50,315 nucleotides of DNA from JBOGGX01 sp050744245 (GCA_050744245.1 JBOGGX010000217.1:1-50315); one strand, 5' to 3'. Numbered from the stretch's first letter, positions 1 to 8,741 are shown. Translations and numbers: made by a program. The notes: a model not told the origin generated them from the letters alone.

Positions 1-1
1 C

Positions 2-541
2 GACGGCAGCGCGGCCGCGGTGGGCAACCGGGAGGCGGCGGTGGCCGCCGGGCTCCTGTGCCTCCAGGCCGGCGAGGTGGGCACGGCCCGGGCCACGCTC
101 GAACACTCGGCCACCGCGCTCGGCGCCGACGCCCCGTCGCTGGCCGCGGCCCTGGCCCTGGTGCGGACGGCCGACGGCGACGACGAGGGGGCCAGGAAGG
201 CGGCGCTGGCGGTCGATGAGGCGGCGACGGCCACCTTCGCCGATCGCGTGCTGGCGCTGATCGCCATGGGTCTGCTCGAGGCGGGAGCGGGGGACACCGG
301 CGCCTCCCGGGCCGCGCTCGGTCGGGCCCGCCAGCTCGCCGACACCACCGACGATCGGCTGACCCAGGTGCTCGTCCGCATGGCCGAGGCCAGGGCCGCC
401 GAGCGGTTGGGCGAGCCGGCCGACATCGGCGAGGCCCGAGCCGGCCTGGCCGAGCTGGGTCTGATCGACATGGGATGGGACACCGCCTACCGGCTGGCCG
501 CAGCCGGGGCGGGGGCCGCCCGCCAGCCTACGGCGACCTGA
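2..541 (+). CDS. Helical-repeat (TPR-like) protein, 5' end missing
   Basis: The frame is open to the left window edge, so only the C-terminal ~179 residues are seen. They are almost entirely Ala/Leu/Glu/Arg-rich amphipathic helices in pairs of about 35 residues, the look of a degenerate TPR or solenoid domain. In actinobacteria such tails often end large ATPase-type (LuxR/MalT-like or adenylate-cyclase-linked) regulators, but no catalytic or DNA-binding domain is visible here. The stop is 7 bases from the convergent glcF stop. Function is unassigned. Confidence 0.6.
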   Translation, partial: DGSAAAVGNREAAVAAGLLCLQAGEVGTARATLEHSATALGADAPSLAAALALVRTADGDDEGARKAALAVDEAATATFADRVLALIAMGLLEAGAGDTGASRAALGRARQLADTTDDRLTQVLVRMAEARAAERLGEPADIGEARAGLAELGLIDMGWDTAYRLAAAGAGAARQPTAT

Positions 542-548
542 CCGACGG

Positions 549-1721
549 TCAGGTGATGGCCCGGTCGACGAGCTCGATCGGGTGGACCACCTCGACGCCC
601 ATGGGTCCGAGCACCGACGCCAGGTGCATGGCGCACCCCGGGTTGGCCGAGGCCACGACCCTTGCTCCCGAACGCTCGATCGCCGCCCGTTTCCTTTCGC
701 GAATGGCCCCGGCCAGCTCGGGCTGGACCGTCGCGTAGGCGCCCCCGGCGCCACAGCACAGCCCCTCGTCGTCGAGCTCGACGATCTCGACATAGGGCGC
801 CAGGACCGTGCGCACCGGCTCGTGGGCCCGCTGGACGTGGCGCAGGTGGCACGGATCCTGGATCGTGACCCGGGTGTCGAGCCGTCTCCGAGGGGGAGGC
901 AGCCGGTCGAGTCGTTGGCCCAGCCACTCGTGGATGTCGTACACGCGGGCGGCGAACGCCTCGGCCTCGAGTGTCCCGAGCAGCCGGCCGTAGTCCTTCA
1001 TCTGGGCGCCGCAGCCGGCCGAGTCGACCATGATCGGTGCCGGCCCGGGAAAGCCGCTCATCGTCCGCTCGGCCAGGCGCCGGGCGTCGGCTCCGAGCCC
1101 GGCGTGGCCGTGAAGGGCGCCGCAGCACGACCCCCGCGGTCCCGGCAGGCGCACACCGGCGCCGGCCGCCTCGATCACCCGCTGCACCGCGTGGTGCACG
1201 GGCCGGAGCCAGGCGTCCATGACGCACCCGGTGAACAGCCAGACGTCGGCGCCCGATCCCCGCAGCTGCGGCTGCCGCACCGGGACCCTGGTCGGGAGGC
1301 CCAGTCGTCTGGCCGCCTGCGCCGGCACCAGCCTCGCCCGCTGGGCCAGGCCCAACGCCTTCGAGCCGGCGAGCAGCAGGCGATGGTGCTCGAGCGACCT
1401 GAGGGCGAGCCGCTGCCATCTGGGAACGAAGGTGGGCCGCTCGCGGGCCAGGGTGGCCCTCGTCGCCTCCATCAGGTGGCCGAACGGCACGCCCGACGGG
1501 CATGCCGTCTCGCAGCCCCGGCACACCACGCACGTGTCCATGCTGTGGACGAACGACTCGTCGACGGCCAGGTCGTTCCACTGGACCTCGCGCATGGCCG
1601 CGATCCGGCCCCTGGGCGACAGCGCCTCGTCGCCCGTCACCCGGTAGGTCGGACAGTGCGGCAGGCACAACCCGCACGACACGCAGGTGGCCAACTCGTC
1701 GTCGACCAGCTCCAGCCTCAT
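549..1721 (-). CDS. glcF: Glycolate oxidase iron-sulfur subunit GlcF
   Basis: This is the electron-transfer subunit of glycolate (2-hydroxyacid) oxidase, which passes electrons from the flavin subunits toward the respiratory chain while glycolate becomes glyoxylate. The 390-residue protein has two 4Fe-4S ferredoxin motifs near the N-terminus: Cys13, 16, 19 and 23 (CVSCGLCLPHCP) and Cys64, 67, 70 and 74. Two CCG-type cysteine-rich domains follow (GSCCGALHGHAG and GLCCGAGGAYA). Length is close to E. coli GlcF (about 400). It is the last gene of a minus-strand glcD-glcE-glcF set. Other CCG-domain oxidases (lactate LutA/LldE type) are less likely because true glcD- and glcE-type genes lie directly upstream. 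Confidence 0.9.
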   Translation of the reverse strand: MRLELVDDELATCVSCGLCLPHCPTYRVTGDEALSPRGRIAAMREVQWNDLAVDESFVHSMDTCVVCRGCETACPSGVPFGHLMEATRATLARERPTFVPRWQRLALRSLEHHRLLLAGSKALGLAQRARLVPAQAARRLGLPTRVPVRQPQLRGSGADVWLFTGCVMDAWLRPVHHAVQRVIEAAGAGVRLPGPRGSCCGALHGHAGLGADARRLAERTMSGFPGPAPIMVDSAGCGAQMKDYGRLLGTLEAEAFAARVYDIHEWLGQRLDRLPPPRRRLDTRVTIQDPCHLRHVQRAHEPVRTVLAPYVEIVELDDEGLCCGAGGAYATVQPELAGAIRERKRAAIERSGARVVASANPGCAMHLASVLGPMGVEVVHPIELVDRAIT

Positions 1722-1754
1722 CGACCCACGCCGACCCAGCCACGGCCGAACTTC

Positions 1755-1790
1755 GGGTGGTTATCGCGCCGATAGGCGCGATAACCACCC
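1755..1790. repeat. Perfect 16-bp inverted repeat (hairpin) between glcE and glcF
   Basis: Arms GGGTGGTTATCGCGCC (1755-1770) and its exact complement (1775-1790) flank a GATA loop. It occupies much of the 91-bp gap between the glcE stop and the glcF start. There is no T-run after it on either strand, so it does not look like a simple intrinsic terminator. It could be an mRNA-stabilising or attenuating hairpin inside the operon, or one copy of a dispersed palindromic repeat. No second copy was noticed in this window. Confidence 0.85.
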
Positions 1791-1812
1791 CACATTCGAG
1801 CGGTTGGGACCG

Positions 1813-2745
1813 TCATGGCAGCACCGAGCGGCCGGGGGCGAGGCGGCCGGTCGGGTCGAAGATCGACTTGAGGCGGCGGTTGAGCTCGGCGACGGCCGGG
1901 TCGACCGGCCGCGGGGGCTGGGGCACGGCCGCGTGGACCACGCCGACGCCGATCTCGGCCACGAACCGGTCGGTACCGGTGCCCAGCCGCTCGGGCAGCC
2001 CGGCGAGCTCGCCCGGCCGCAGCGACCAGCGGTGGGGCGGGAACGCGGGCACCGCCTCCGGATCGACCGGCGCCAACCCGGCCGCCCCGGCCTCGGTCTC
2101 GACATCGTCGGGGTGGCCGTCGAGCAGGGCCCAGGTCGTGATCCCGTCCCACAGGACGCACGCCGGCCGGTACAACCGGCGGCGCAGCTCGAACGGATCG
2201 GTAGGGCCGCTCACCCAGCGCTCCTCGCCCGGCACCGGCCTGGTGCGCAGGACCAGCTCCGCCAGCAACCCCAGGGTCCCCAGCGAGCCGACCATGAGCC
2301 GGCACAGGTCGAAGCCGCTCACGTTCTTCACCGTCGGCCCGCCCGCCTTGATCAGCGTGCCGTCGGTAGACACGTAGCGGACCTCGAGCAGCGTGTCGCG
2401 CACCGGTCCCCATCCCAGCCGGCGGATGCCGCTGTGGCCGACGGCTAACACCCCACCGACCGTCGCCCCCTCCCACACGGGCAGGGCGACGCACTGGCCC
2501 CGCTCGCCGAGCACGGCGTCGAGCTCGGCCACCGTCGTCCCCGCCCTGACCCGTACCGTCATCTCCGCCGGTTCGAACTCGACGACGCCGGTCGGAGGCG
2601 TCACCTCGCGGGCGCCCTCGTCGACCGGCCCGCCGATGTCCCACTGGGTCCGCCCGCCGACCGCGACGACGGGTCCCGTGGCGGCCGGTCCGACCTCGTC
2701 GGCGAAGCTCGCCAGGGCGGTGGCCCCGGCCGTCGTCAAACCCAC
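1813..2745 (-). CDS. glcE: Glycolate oxidase FAD-binding subunit GlcE
   Basis: This is the second flavin-type subunit of glycolate oxidase. The 310-residue protein has a PCMH-type FAD-binding half: a Gly-rich segment near residue 28 (VGGRTQWDIGG), then GATVGGVLAVGHSG and KNVSGFDLCRLMVGSLGTLG. It ends with the usual LKSIFDPTGRLAPGR. The GTG at 2743-2745 is chosen because it overlaps the end of glcD by about 10 bases, as expected for translational coupling. The much longer open frame upstream on the same strand is only antisense to glcD. E. coli GlcE is about 350 residues, so this is slightly short. Confidence 0.88.
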   Translation of the reverse strand: MGLTTAGATALASFADEVGPAATGPVVAVGGRTQWDIGGPVDEGAREVTPPTGVVEFEPAEMTVRVRAGTTVAELDAVLGERGQCVALPVWEGATVGGVLAVGHSGIRRLGWGPVRDTLLEVRYVSTDGTLIKAGGPTVKNVSGFDLCRLMVGSLGTLGLLAELVLRTRPVPGEERWVSGPTDPFELRRRLYRPACVLWDGITTWALLDGHPDDVETEAGAAGLAPVDPEAVPAFPPHRWSLRPGELAGLPERLGTGTDRFVAEIGVGVVHAAVPQPPRPVDPAVAELNRRLKSIFDPTGRLAPGRSVLP

Positions 2746-4184
2746 ACGCCCTCCGGCACCCGCTGCTGGAGGTCGCCGCACCGGCTGCCGGCGGGCAGCA
2801 CCTTGGTCGGGTTGGCCACGCCGTCCGGGTCGAACGCCTCCCGCAGCCGGGCCTGGGCGTCGAGGTCGTCGGCCGAGAACAGCAGCGGCATGAAGTCGCG
2901 CTTCTCCAGCCCGATGCCGTGCTCGCCCGACAGCACCCCGCCGGCCTCGAGCGACACCTTGACGATCTCGGCCCCGGCCAGGTGCACCCGCTCGATGACC
3001 CCCGGCTCGCGCGCGTCGAACACCAGCAGCGGATGGAGGTTGCCGTCGCCGGCGTGGAACACGTTGAGCACCTTGAGCTCGTGCCGGTCGGCGATCTCGT
3101 ACACCTGGCGCAGCACCTCGACCAACCGGGTACGGGGGACGACCGTGTCGTGCAGGTAGTAGTTGGGGGCGATGCGGGCCACGGCGCCGAACGCCGTCTT
3201 GCGGCCCTTCCAGATCAACAGCCGTTCGGCCTCGGACCGGGCGATCCGAACGGTGCGGGCCCCGTGGGCGGTGCCGATCCTGGCCACCACCTCCGCCGCG
3301 TCCTCGACCCCGTCGGTGAGCCCGTCCACCTCGACCAGCAGCACGGCGGCCGCATCGGTCGGGTACCCGGCGTGGACGTAGTCCTCGGCCGCCTTGGTGA
3401 TGCGCTGGTCCATCATCTCGATGGCCGCCGGCACGATGCCGGAAGCGATGATCTCCGAGACGGTGAGGCAGGCCTCGTCGACGTCGAGGAAGTCGAGCAG
3501 CATCGTCTTCAGCGCACGCGGGTTGGGGGTGAGCCGGACCGCGACCCGGGTGGCGATGCCGAGCGTCCCCTCGCTGCCGACGAAGACACCCCGCAGGTCG
3601 TAGCCGTCCGGTTCGGCGTCGAGCCCGCCCAGCACGGTGAGCGATCCGTCCGGCAGCACCACCTCGACGGCGAGCACATGGGCGCTGGTGACCCCGTAGG
3701 CCAGGCAGTGCGGCCCCCCGGAGTTGTTGGCGACGTTGCCGCCGATCGAGCAGGCCTGCTGGCTCGACGGATCGGGGGCGAAGTGCACGCCCTTCGGCAG
3801 CAACGAGCGGGTCAGGTCGAGGTTGAGCACGCCCGGCTCGACCCAGGCCACCCGTTCGTCGAGGTCGACCTCGAGGATGCGGTTCATCCGTGTCGTCACG
3901 ATCATCACCGGGCGCCCCACCGGTACCGCCCCGCCGGCCAGGCCGGTGCCGGAGCCACGGGGCACGAACGGCCGGCCGTGGCGCAGGGCGATCCGGACGC
4001 AGGCCTGCACGTCGCCCGCGTCGAGCGGGAAGCAGACCGCCGCCGCGGCACCGGAGTCGACGATCGAGGCGTCGCGTGAATACAACGCGAGCTCGAGGTC
4101 GCTGGAGTGGACTCGATCGGGGGCCAACGCCGAGCTGAGCTCGGCGATCAGCGCTGCGTCCGCACCATTGCCGGTCTGCCCCAC
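2736..4184 (-). CDS. glcD: Glycolate oxidase subunit GlcD (FAD-linked oxidase)
   Basis: This is the catalytic flavoprotein of glycolate oxidase. From the GTG at 4184 it is 482 residues, close to the E. coli protein (499). The N-terminal half is an FAD-binding PCMH domain (PRGSGTGLAGGAVP, then CSIGGNVANNSGGPHCLAYG and FVGSEGTLGIATRV). The C-terminal half is an FAD-linked oxidase domain with NVFHAGDGNLHPLL and LSGEHGIGLEKRDFM, which carry the conserved His residues. The frame stays open about 330 bases further upstream, but that stretch lacks family character and would overlap the divergent regulator remnant. Glycolate is the likeliest substrate because the D/E/F trio is complete; D-lactate is an alternative. 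Confidence 0.88.
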   Translation of the reverse strand: MGQTGNGADAALIAELSSALAPDRVHSSDLELALYSRDASIVDSGAAAAVCFPLDAGDVQACVRIALRHGRPFVPRGSGTGLAGGAVPVGRPVMIVTTRMNRILEVDLDERVAWVEPGVLNLDLTRSLLPKGVHFAPDPSSQQACSIGGNVANNSGGPHCLAYGVTSAHVLAVEVVLPDGSLTVLGGLDAEPDGYDLRGVFVGSEGTLGIATRVAVRLTPNPRALKTMLLDFLDVDEACLTVSEIIASGIVPAAIEMMDQRITKAAEDYVHAGYPTDAAAVLLVEVDGLTDGVEDAAEVVARIGTAHGARTVRIARSEAERLLIWKGRKTAFGAVARIAPNYYLHDTVVPRTRLVEVLRQVYEIADRHELKVLNVFHAGDGNLHPLLVFDAREPGVIERVHLAGAEIVKVSLEAGGVLSGEHGIGLEKRDFMPLLFSADDLDAQARLREAFDPDGVANPTKVLPAGSRCGDLQQRVPEGVWV

Positions 4185-4239
4185 CTCGCCATTCTGCCCC
4201 CGAACGGAGGGCTTCGTTCGCGCCAGTAGTCTCCGGCCG

Positions 4240-4559
4240 GTGATCGAGTCCGGCCCGGTATGGCCCCTCACGGGCCGGGCCGGCGACCTGCGGACGCTCA
4301 CGACCGCTTTGCTCCGGTCGGAGCCGGCCGTGGTCGTGATCTCGGGGGAGGCCGGCATCGGCAAGACGCGCCTGCTCGACGAGGCGGTGGTCCACGTCGG
4401 CCGCCGCGGCGCCTCGGTGACGTGGATCCGTGGCCACCCGTCGGTCGTCGACGTGCCATTCTCCGCGGTGGCCCACCTGCTGCCGGAGACCGCGCCTACC
4501 AGAAGCTTGGGGTCCACACCCGCGACGAGCTCGGCGACCTGGTGCGCGAGACCGGCTGA
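4240..4559 (+). pseudogene. Remnant of a LuxR-type AAA ATPase regulator (ends fused, middle lost)
   Basis: The first ~85 codons from the GTG at 4240 match the start of large STAND/AAA LuxR-family regulators: a LTGRAGDLRTL lead-in, Walker A GEAGIGKTRLL, and a segment ending FSAVAHLLPE. Within about 20 bases (near 4480-4500) the other frame reads AYQKLGVHTRDELGDLVRETG and stops. That is the extreme C-terminus of the same family, the last helix of the LuxR HTH. Some 800 or more codons expected in between are absent and the two ends are out of frame. This is an internal deletion of a once complete gene, or an assembly collapse. It lies divergent to glcD, which it may once have controlled. Confidence 0.7.
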
Positions 4560-4562
4560 GCG

Positions 4563-5198
4563 TTACCTGCCGGGTTGGGGGGTGACTCGGAGGTAGGCCT
4601 TGATGGTGTTCCAGCCGTTGGGGAACTTGGCCTTGGCGTCTTCGTCGGAGACGGCGGGGATGATGATGACGTCGTCGCCCTGCTTCCAGTCGGCCGGGGT
4701 GGACACGCTGTGCTTGGCGGTGAGTTGGAGCGAGTCGATGACCCGGAGCAGTTCGTCGAAGTTGCGGCCGGTGGATTGGGGGTAGGTCAGGGTGAGCTTG
4801 ACCTTGTTGTCGGGCCCGACGATGAAGACGTTGCGGACGGTGACGGTTTCGGCGGCGTTGGGGTGGATCATGTCGTACAGGTCGGACACGGCCCGGTTCG
4901 AGTCGTCGATCAGCGGGAAGTTGACCTTGTGCCCGGTGACCTCGGCGATGTCGTCCGACCAGCGTTCGTGGGACTCGACGGGGTCGACGGAGAGCCCGAT
5001 GACCTTGGTGTTGCGGGCCTCGAAGTCGGGTTTGAGTTGGGCCACCCGGCCCAGCTCCGTGGTGCACACCGGGGTGAAGTCCTTGGGGTGGGAGAACAGC
5101 ACGGCCCAGCTGTCGCCCTTCCATTGGTAGAAGTCGATGGGGCCCTCGGTCGTCTCGGCCGTGAAGTTGGGGGCCTCGTCACCCAGCCGTACTGCCAT
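4563..5198 (-). CDS. 1-Cys peroxiredoxin (Prx6/AhpC-TSA family)
   Basis: This is a cytoplasmic thiol peroxidase that reduces H2O2 and organic hydroperoxides. The 211-residue protein has the peroxidatic site FSHPKDFTPVCTTELG with Cys45. The PVCTTE signature, the overall length and the C-terminal extension ending in LRVTPQPGR mark the Prx6 (1-Cys) subgroup rather than typical 2-Cys AhpC. The start at 5198 has an AAGGAG ribosome-binding site about 9 bases upstream. It is the last gene of a same-strand run with the ABC-2 exporter, 43 bases downstream of the permease stop, so co-transcription is possible. The physiological reductant is not evident. Confidence 0.9.
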   Translation of the reverse strand: MAVRLGDEAPNFTAETTEGPIDFYQWKGDSWAVLFSHPKDFTPVCTTELGRVAQLKPDFEARNTKVIGLSVDPVESHERWSDDIAEVTGHKVNFPLIDDSNRAVSDLYDMIHPNAAETVTVRNVFIVGPDNKVKLTLTYPQSTGRNFDELLRVIDSLQLTAKHSVSTPADWKQGDDVIIIPAVSDEDAKAKFPNGWNTIKAYLRVTPQPGR

Positions 5199-5241
5199 GG
5201 TCGTCGCTCCTTCGTCGCAGATGTCGATATTTCCGATCAAG

Positions 5242-6093
5242 CTAGTCAACATTTGCGTCGACGGCAACCTCGGTCCGGCCGCGACCGGGTCGGCCCGAGC
5301 GTGAGCGTGGGCTTGGGCCCCTCGGCGCCTTCGGTTCCCAGCTGAACCAGCGCAGGGACCCGATCGCACCGAGGGCGCCCCACAGCACGATGACGGCGAG
5401 GTTGGCCCACTGGAAGCCGGCGCCCGGCGTCGCCTGATCGAACCCGGCCTGCATGGCCTCGTTGAAGTGCTTGACCGGGAAGATGTCGCCGATGACCTGG
5501 ACCCACTGCGGGGCGTCGTCGACGGGAAAGAACAGGCCGGAGACGAACGCCACCGGTAGGAAGGTCGCGTTGGCCAGCGCCGGCGCCGAGTCGCCACTCG
5601 GGGCCAGGGAGCCGACGGCGATCCCCAGGGCGCACATGCACACCGCGCCGATCAGGAGGGTCACGACCAGCGCCGGCACCAGCCGGGCCACGAGCCGGAC
5701 GTCGAAGGCCAGGACGGCGACCGCGACCATGACGACGGTCCCGACCACGGCGAACCAGGTCGCGGACAAGATGCGTCCGGCGATGTAGATCCACCTCGGC
5801 AGGGGCGTGGCCAGGATCCGCTTCAAGATGCCTTCGTCACGGGTGATCGGCACCGTGATGGCCAGGTTGGTGTACGTCGAGGAGAGGATGCCGAACACGA
5901 CGACGCCGGGCGTGATGAGCTGGGCCAGGCGGATGCCGTTGCGGCTGTCGACGGTCTCGTTGCCGAGCAGGGCGAGCAGCAGCACCAGGAACAGGAGCGG
6001 GAAGCCGAGCGAGAAGAAGGCCGAGATCGGCGTCCGGCGCATCAGGAGGTTCTGGTGCCGGAACTGGTCCCACAGCAACCGGGGGTCACTCAT
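5242..6093 (-). CDS. ABC-2 type transporter permease
   Basis: This is the membrane subunit of an exporter. The 283-residue protein has six likely membrane segments: FFSLGFPLLFLVLLLALLG, a second around LITPGVVVFGILSSTY, a long pair around FAVVGTVVMVAVAVLAF and VPALVVTLLIGAVCMCALGI, FLPVAFVSGLFF, and a last one near LAVIVLWGALGAIGS. It also has the family loop ITRDEGILKRILATPLPRW. The Arg/Ser/Pro-rich tail is probably cytoplasmic. The start codon overlaps the end of the ATPase gene by 8 bases, showing a two-component transporter. Substrate is unknown; the drug/lipid DrrB/NodJ type is the nearest description. Confidence 0.85.
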   Translation of the reverse strand: MSDPRLLWDQFRHQNLLMRRTPISAFFSLGFPLLFLVLLLALLGNETVDSRNGIRLAQLITPGVVVFGILSSTYTNLAITVPITRDEGILKRILATPLPRWIYIAGRILSATWFAVVGTVVMVAVAVLAFDVRLVARLVPALVVTLLIGAVCMCALGIAVGSLAPSGDSAPALANATFLPVAFVSGLFFPVDDAPQWVQVIGDIFPVKHFNEAMQAGFDQATPGAGFQWANLAVIVLWGALGAIGSLRWFSWEPKAPRGPSPRSRSGRPGRGRTEVAVDANVD

Positions 6094-7003
6094 CGGCGTC
6101 GGCGGGTTGGGTGAGCTCGAGGTACACGTCCTCGAGCGACGGGCGGGCGACGGTCAGGCCCTCGAGGTCGATCCCGCGCTCGAGCGCCCAACCGGTCAGC
6201 CGGTGGAGGACCTCGGTCGGCTCGGCGGTGTGCAGCGCCACGGTCGCCGGCCTCGGGTCGTCGTCGGCGGGCAGGCCCGGCGGCAGCTCGGACGGGTCCA
6301 CGCCGTCGGGCAGACGGAAGGCGACGACGGTCGCGCCCAGGTCGCGGCCGCCGATCGTGTCGGGTGGCCCCTCCGCGACGATCCTGCCGCCGGCGAGCAC
6401 GATCACCCGGTCGGCCAGGTGCTGGGCCTCGTCCATGTAGTGCGTGGTCAGCAGGATGGTCTTGCCCAGGTCCCGCAGCCGCTGGACCAGGTCCCAGGCC
6501 CGCCGTCTGGCCGACGGGTCGAAGCCGGTCGTCGGCTCGTCGAGGAACAGCAGGTCGGGATCGCCGATGATCCCGAGCGCCAGATCGAGCCGGCGCTGCT
6601 GACCTCCCGAGAGGGTGCGGACGCGGGCGTCGGCCTTCTCCTCCAACTCGACCAGGGCCAGCACCTCGGCGATCGGGCGCGGCCGCGGGTAGAGCCCGTG
6701 GTACAGCGTCAGGATCTCGCGGACCGTGAGCACCTGGTACATCCCACCCTGCTGCAGGACGATCCCGACCCGCTCGCGCAACTCGCGGCCGGGTCTGACC
6801 GGGTCGAACCCGAGGACGTCGACCCGCCCCTCGTCCCGAGCCCGGAACCCCTCGAGGATCTCGACCGTGGTCGTCTTGCCCGCGCCGTTGGGCCCGAGCA
6901 TGGCCACGCACTCGCCCACCGCCACCTCGAACGAGATGCCGCCGACCGCCTCGACGTCGCCGTAGCGCTTCTCGAGGTCGACGACGGTGACGGCGGCGAC
7001 CAA
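6086..7003 (-). CDS. ABC transporter ATP-binding protein (drug/ABC-2 export type)
   Basis: This is the ATPase driving the permease just downstream. It is 305 residues with Walker A GPNGAGKTTT (about residues 37-46), Q-loop LQQGGMYQ, signature LSGGQQRRLDLA, Walker B LLFLDEPTTGFD and the H-loop THYMDEAQ. A C-terminal extension of ~85 residues ends SLEDVYLELT, as in DrrA/CcmA-like exporters. It lies 4 bases from the CDF gene upstream and overlaps the permease, so all are probably one transcript. Confidence 0.9.
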   Translation of the reverse strand: MVAAVTVVDLEKRYGDVEAVGGISFEVAVGECVAMLGPNGAGKTTTVEILEGFRARDEGRVDVLGFDPVRPGRELRERVGIVLQQGGMYQVLTVREILTLYHGLYPRPRPIAEVLALVELEEKADARVRTLSGGQQRRLDLALGIIGDPDLLFLDEPTTGFDPSARRRAWDLVQRLRDLGKTILLTTHYMDEAQHLADRVIVLAGGRIVAEGPPDTIGGRDLGATVVAFRLPDGVDPSELPPGLPADDDPRPATVALHTAEPTEVLHRLTGWALERGIDLEGLTVARPSLEDVYLELTQPADADE

Positions 7004-7007
7004 GGAT

Positions 7008-7961
7008 TCAGTGCGCCGACGCGGTCGGGGCGGTGGCCGGGGCCGCCTCGGCCGAGGCGGCGATGTCGGGCTCGAGGTACATGATCCTGGCCTCGGGCAC
7101 CGCGGCCCTGACCGCGTCCTCGACGTCGTTCACCGCGGCGGCGAGCTGGCCCATGCTGAGGGCGGCGTCGAACTCGATCTTGGCCCCGATGAGAAGCTCC
7201 TCCGGGCCGATGTGCTCGGTCCGCATGTGGAGCAGCCGGCGCACCGACGGCCGCCCGCTGATCGCCTCCTCGATGTGCTTCTGCTTGGCCACGGTGGCCG
7301 ACTCGCCGATCAGGAGGCTCTTCATCTCCCAGGCCAGGATGATGGCGATGATGCCGAGCAGCCCACCGATCATGAGGGTGCCCACGGCGTCCCAGATGGT
7401 GTCGTCGGTGGCCACCGTCAGGCTGACGGCGATGAGGGCGAAGACCAGCCCGAGCAGCGCGCCGAGGTCCTCGAGGAGCACGACCGGCAGTTCGGGAATG
7501 CGGCTGTGGCGGATGAACGACCACCAGCTGGCATCGCCCTTCAACGGCCTGGACTCCTGGATGGCGGTCCTGAAGGAGAACAACTCGAGCACGATGGCGA
7601 TCCCGAGCACGGCGAACGCCCAGATCGGGGACTCGACCTCGTGCGGGTGGCGGATCTTGTTGATGCCCTCGTAGATCGAGAAGGCCGACCCGAGCGAGAA
7701 CAGGACGAGGGCGACGACGAAGGCCCAGAAGTAGCGCTCCCGCCCGTAGCCGAACGGGTGGCTCGGCGTCGGCGCCCGCCGGGCCCGGCGCCCGCCGAGC
7801 AGGAGCAGCAGCTGGTTTCCGGCATCGGCCACCGAGTGGATGCCCTCGGCCAGCATCGCGCCAGAGCCCGTGAAGACGTAGGCGACGAACTTCATGATGG
7901 CGATGCCGAAGTTGGCGAGGAAGGCGGCGATGATCGCCTTCGTGCCGTGGGTGCCGGCCAT
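7008..7961 (-). CDS. Cation diffusion facilitator family transporter (SLC30A9-like)
   Basis: This is a metal/proton antiporter of the inner membrane, 317 residues. The N-terminal half holds about six membrane helices. The metal site in helix 2 is EGIHSVADAGNQ (His and Asp of the HxxxD pair), and helix 5 has LLEDLGALLGL, where Glu takes the place of the usual His. The soluble C-terminal domain has LHMRTEHIGPEELLIGAKIEFD. These traits, with the loop PFGYGRERYFWAF, are typical of the SLC30A9-like CDF branch, for which zinc is the usual proposed ion. It sits between the amidotransferase and the ABC exporter with gaps of 3-4 bases. Ion specificity is inferred from the family only. Confidence 0.85.
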   Translation of the reverse strand: MAGTHGTKAIIAAFLANFGIAIMKFVAYVFTGSGAMLAEGIHSVADAGNQLLLLLGGRRARRAPTPSHPFGYGRERYFWAFVVALVLFSLGSAFSIYEGINKIRHPHEVESPIWAFAVLGIAIVLELFSFRTAIQESRPLKGDASWWSFIRHSRIPELPVVLLEDLGALLGLVFALIAVSLTVATDDTIWDAVGTLMIGGLLGIIAIILAWEMKSLLIGESATVAKQKHIEEAISGRPSVRRLLHMRTEHIGPEELLIGAKIEFDAALSMGQLAAAVNDVEDAVRAAVPEARIMYLEPDIAASAEAAPATAPTASAH

Positions 7962-7964
7962 GAG

Positions 7965-8741
7965 TCAGGATCGTAGAGCGGCGGCCGACGCCCGGACGCC
8001 GGCCTGCCGGTCGGCGTGTTCGACGAAGGCATCGAAGAGGCGTTGCTGGAAGGGATCGACGTCGGCTCGGCCCTCGGGGTGCCACTGCACGCCGACCACC
8101 CACGGCGCCGTCGGATCGTCCGGCTCGACCGCCTCGATGGTGCCGTCCGGCGCCCGGGCGGTGACCCGCAGGCCGGTGCCGAGCCGGTCGATGGCCTGGT
8201 GGTGGATCGACCACACCGTCGCCTCGGTGGCGCCGACCGCCTCGGCCAGGCGGGTTCCCTCGTCGATCGTGACGTGATGCTCGGCCGCCCGCCGCACCGG
8301 GCCACCGTGATCGAGGCCGCCCGGCGGCTCGGGGAGGTGCTGCACCAGAGAACCGCCGAGGACCACGTTGAGCAGTTGGGCGCCGCGGCACACGGCCAGC
8401 ACCGGCAGGCCGGCCTCGAGGGCCACCCGCAGCATGCCGGCTTCGTGTTCGTCGACGGCCGCATCGAGTCCGTACACCGAGGGATGGGGTCGCTCGCCGT
8501 ACCGGGCCGGGTCGACGTCAGGCCCACCCGTGAGGACGAGGCCGTCGACCCCGTCGAGCCACTCCCTCGCACCGACCGGAATGCCGGTGACCGGGGGCAA
8601 AACCAGGGGCCGCCCGCCCGCCCGGGCGACGGCATCGGCATAGCCGTTGGGCGAGGTGTAGCTGCGGCGCGGCCACGCCTCGCCCCGGTCGCGGCCGAGA
8701 TGACGCCGACCGGTGATCACGACGAACGGGCGGGAGGGCAT
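7965..8741 (-). CDS. Class I glutamine amidotransferase, gamma-glutamyl-GABA hydrolase-like (peptidase C26)
   Basis: This probable hydrolase of gamma-glutamyl amides is related to PuuD of the putrescine pathway. The 258-residue protein carries the triad of the family: Cys118 in LAVCRGAQLLN, His221 and Glu223 in VGVQWHPE. The oxyanion segment LTGGPDVDP is also present. No glutamine-utilising synthase domain is attached. No other polyamine genes are nearby, so the true substrate is open. It is the first gene of the run toward the CDF and ABC genes. Confidence 0.85.
   Translation of the reverse strand: MPSRPFVVITGRRHLGRDRGEAWPRRSYTSPNGYADAVARAGGRPLVLPPVTGIPVGAREWLDGVDGLVLTGGPDVDPARYGERPHPSVYGLDAAVDEHEAGMLRVALEAGLPVLAVCRGAQLLNVVLGGSLVQHLPEPPGGLDHGGPVRRAAEHHVTIDEGTRLAEAVGATEATVWSIHHQAIDRLGTGLRVTARAPDGTIEAVEPDDPTAPWVVGVQWHPEGRADVDPFQQRLFDAFVEHADRQAGVRASAAALRS

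Noticed and set aside
582..1775. Plus-strand open frame opposite glcF
   Set aside because: High-GC shadow frame with His/Arg/Pro-rich composition; the minus strand carries the clear Fe-S protein.
2746..5124. Long minus-strand open frame upstream of glcE, continuing to 5124
   Set aside because: It is antisense or out of frame to glcD and the peroxiredoxin, rich in Arg/Pro/Gly, and shows no family motifs. Only the part from 2745 downward is glcE.
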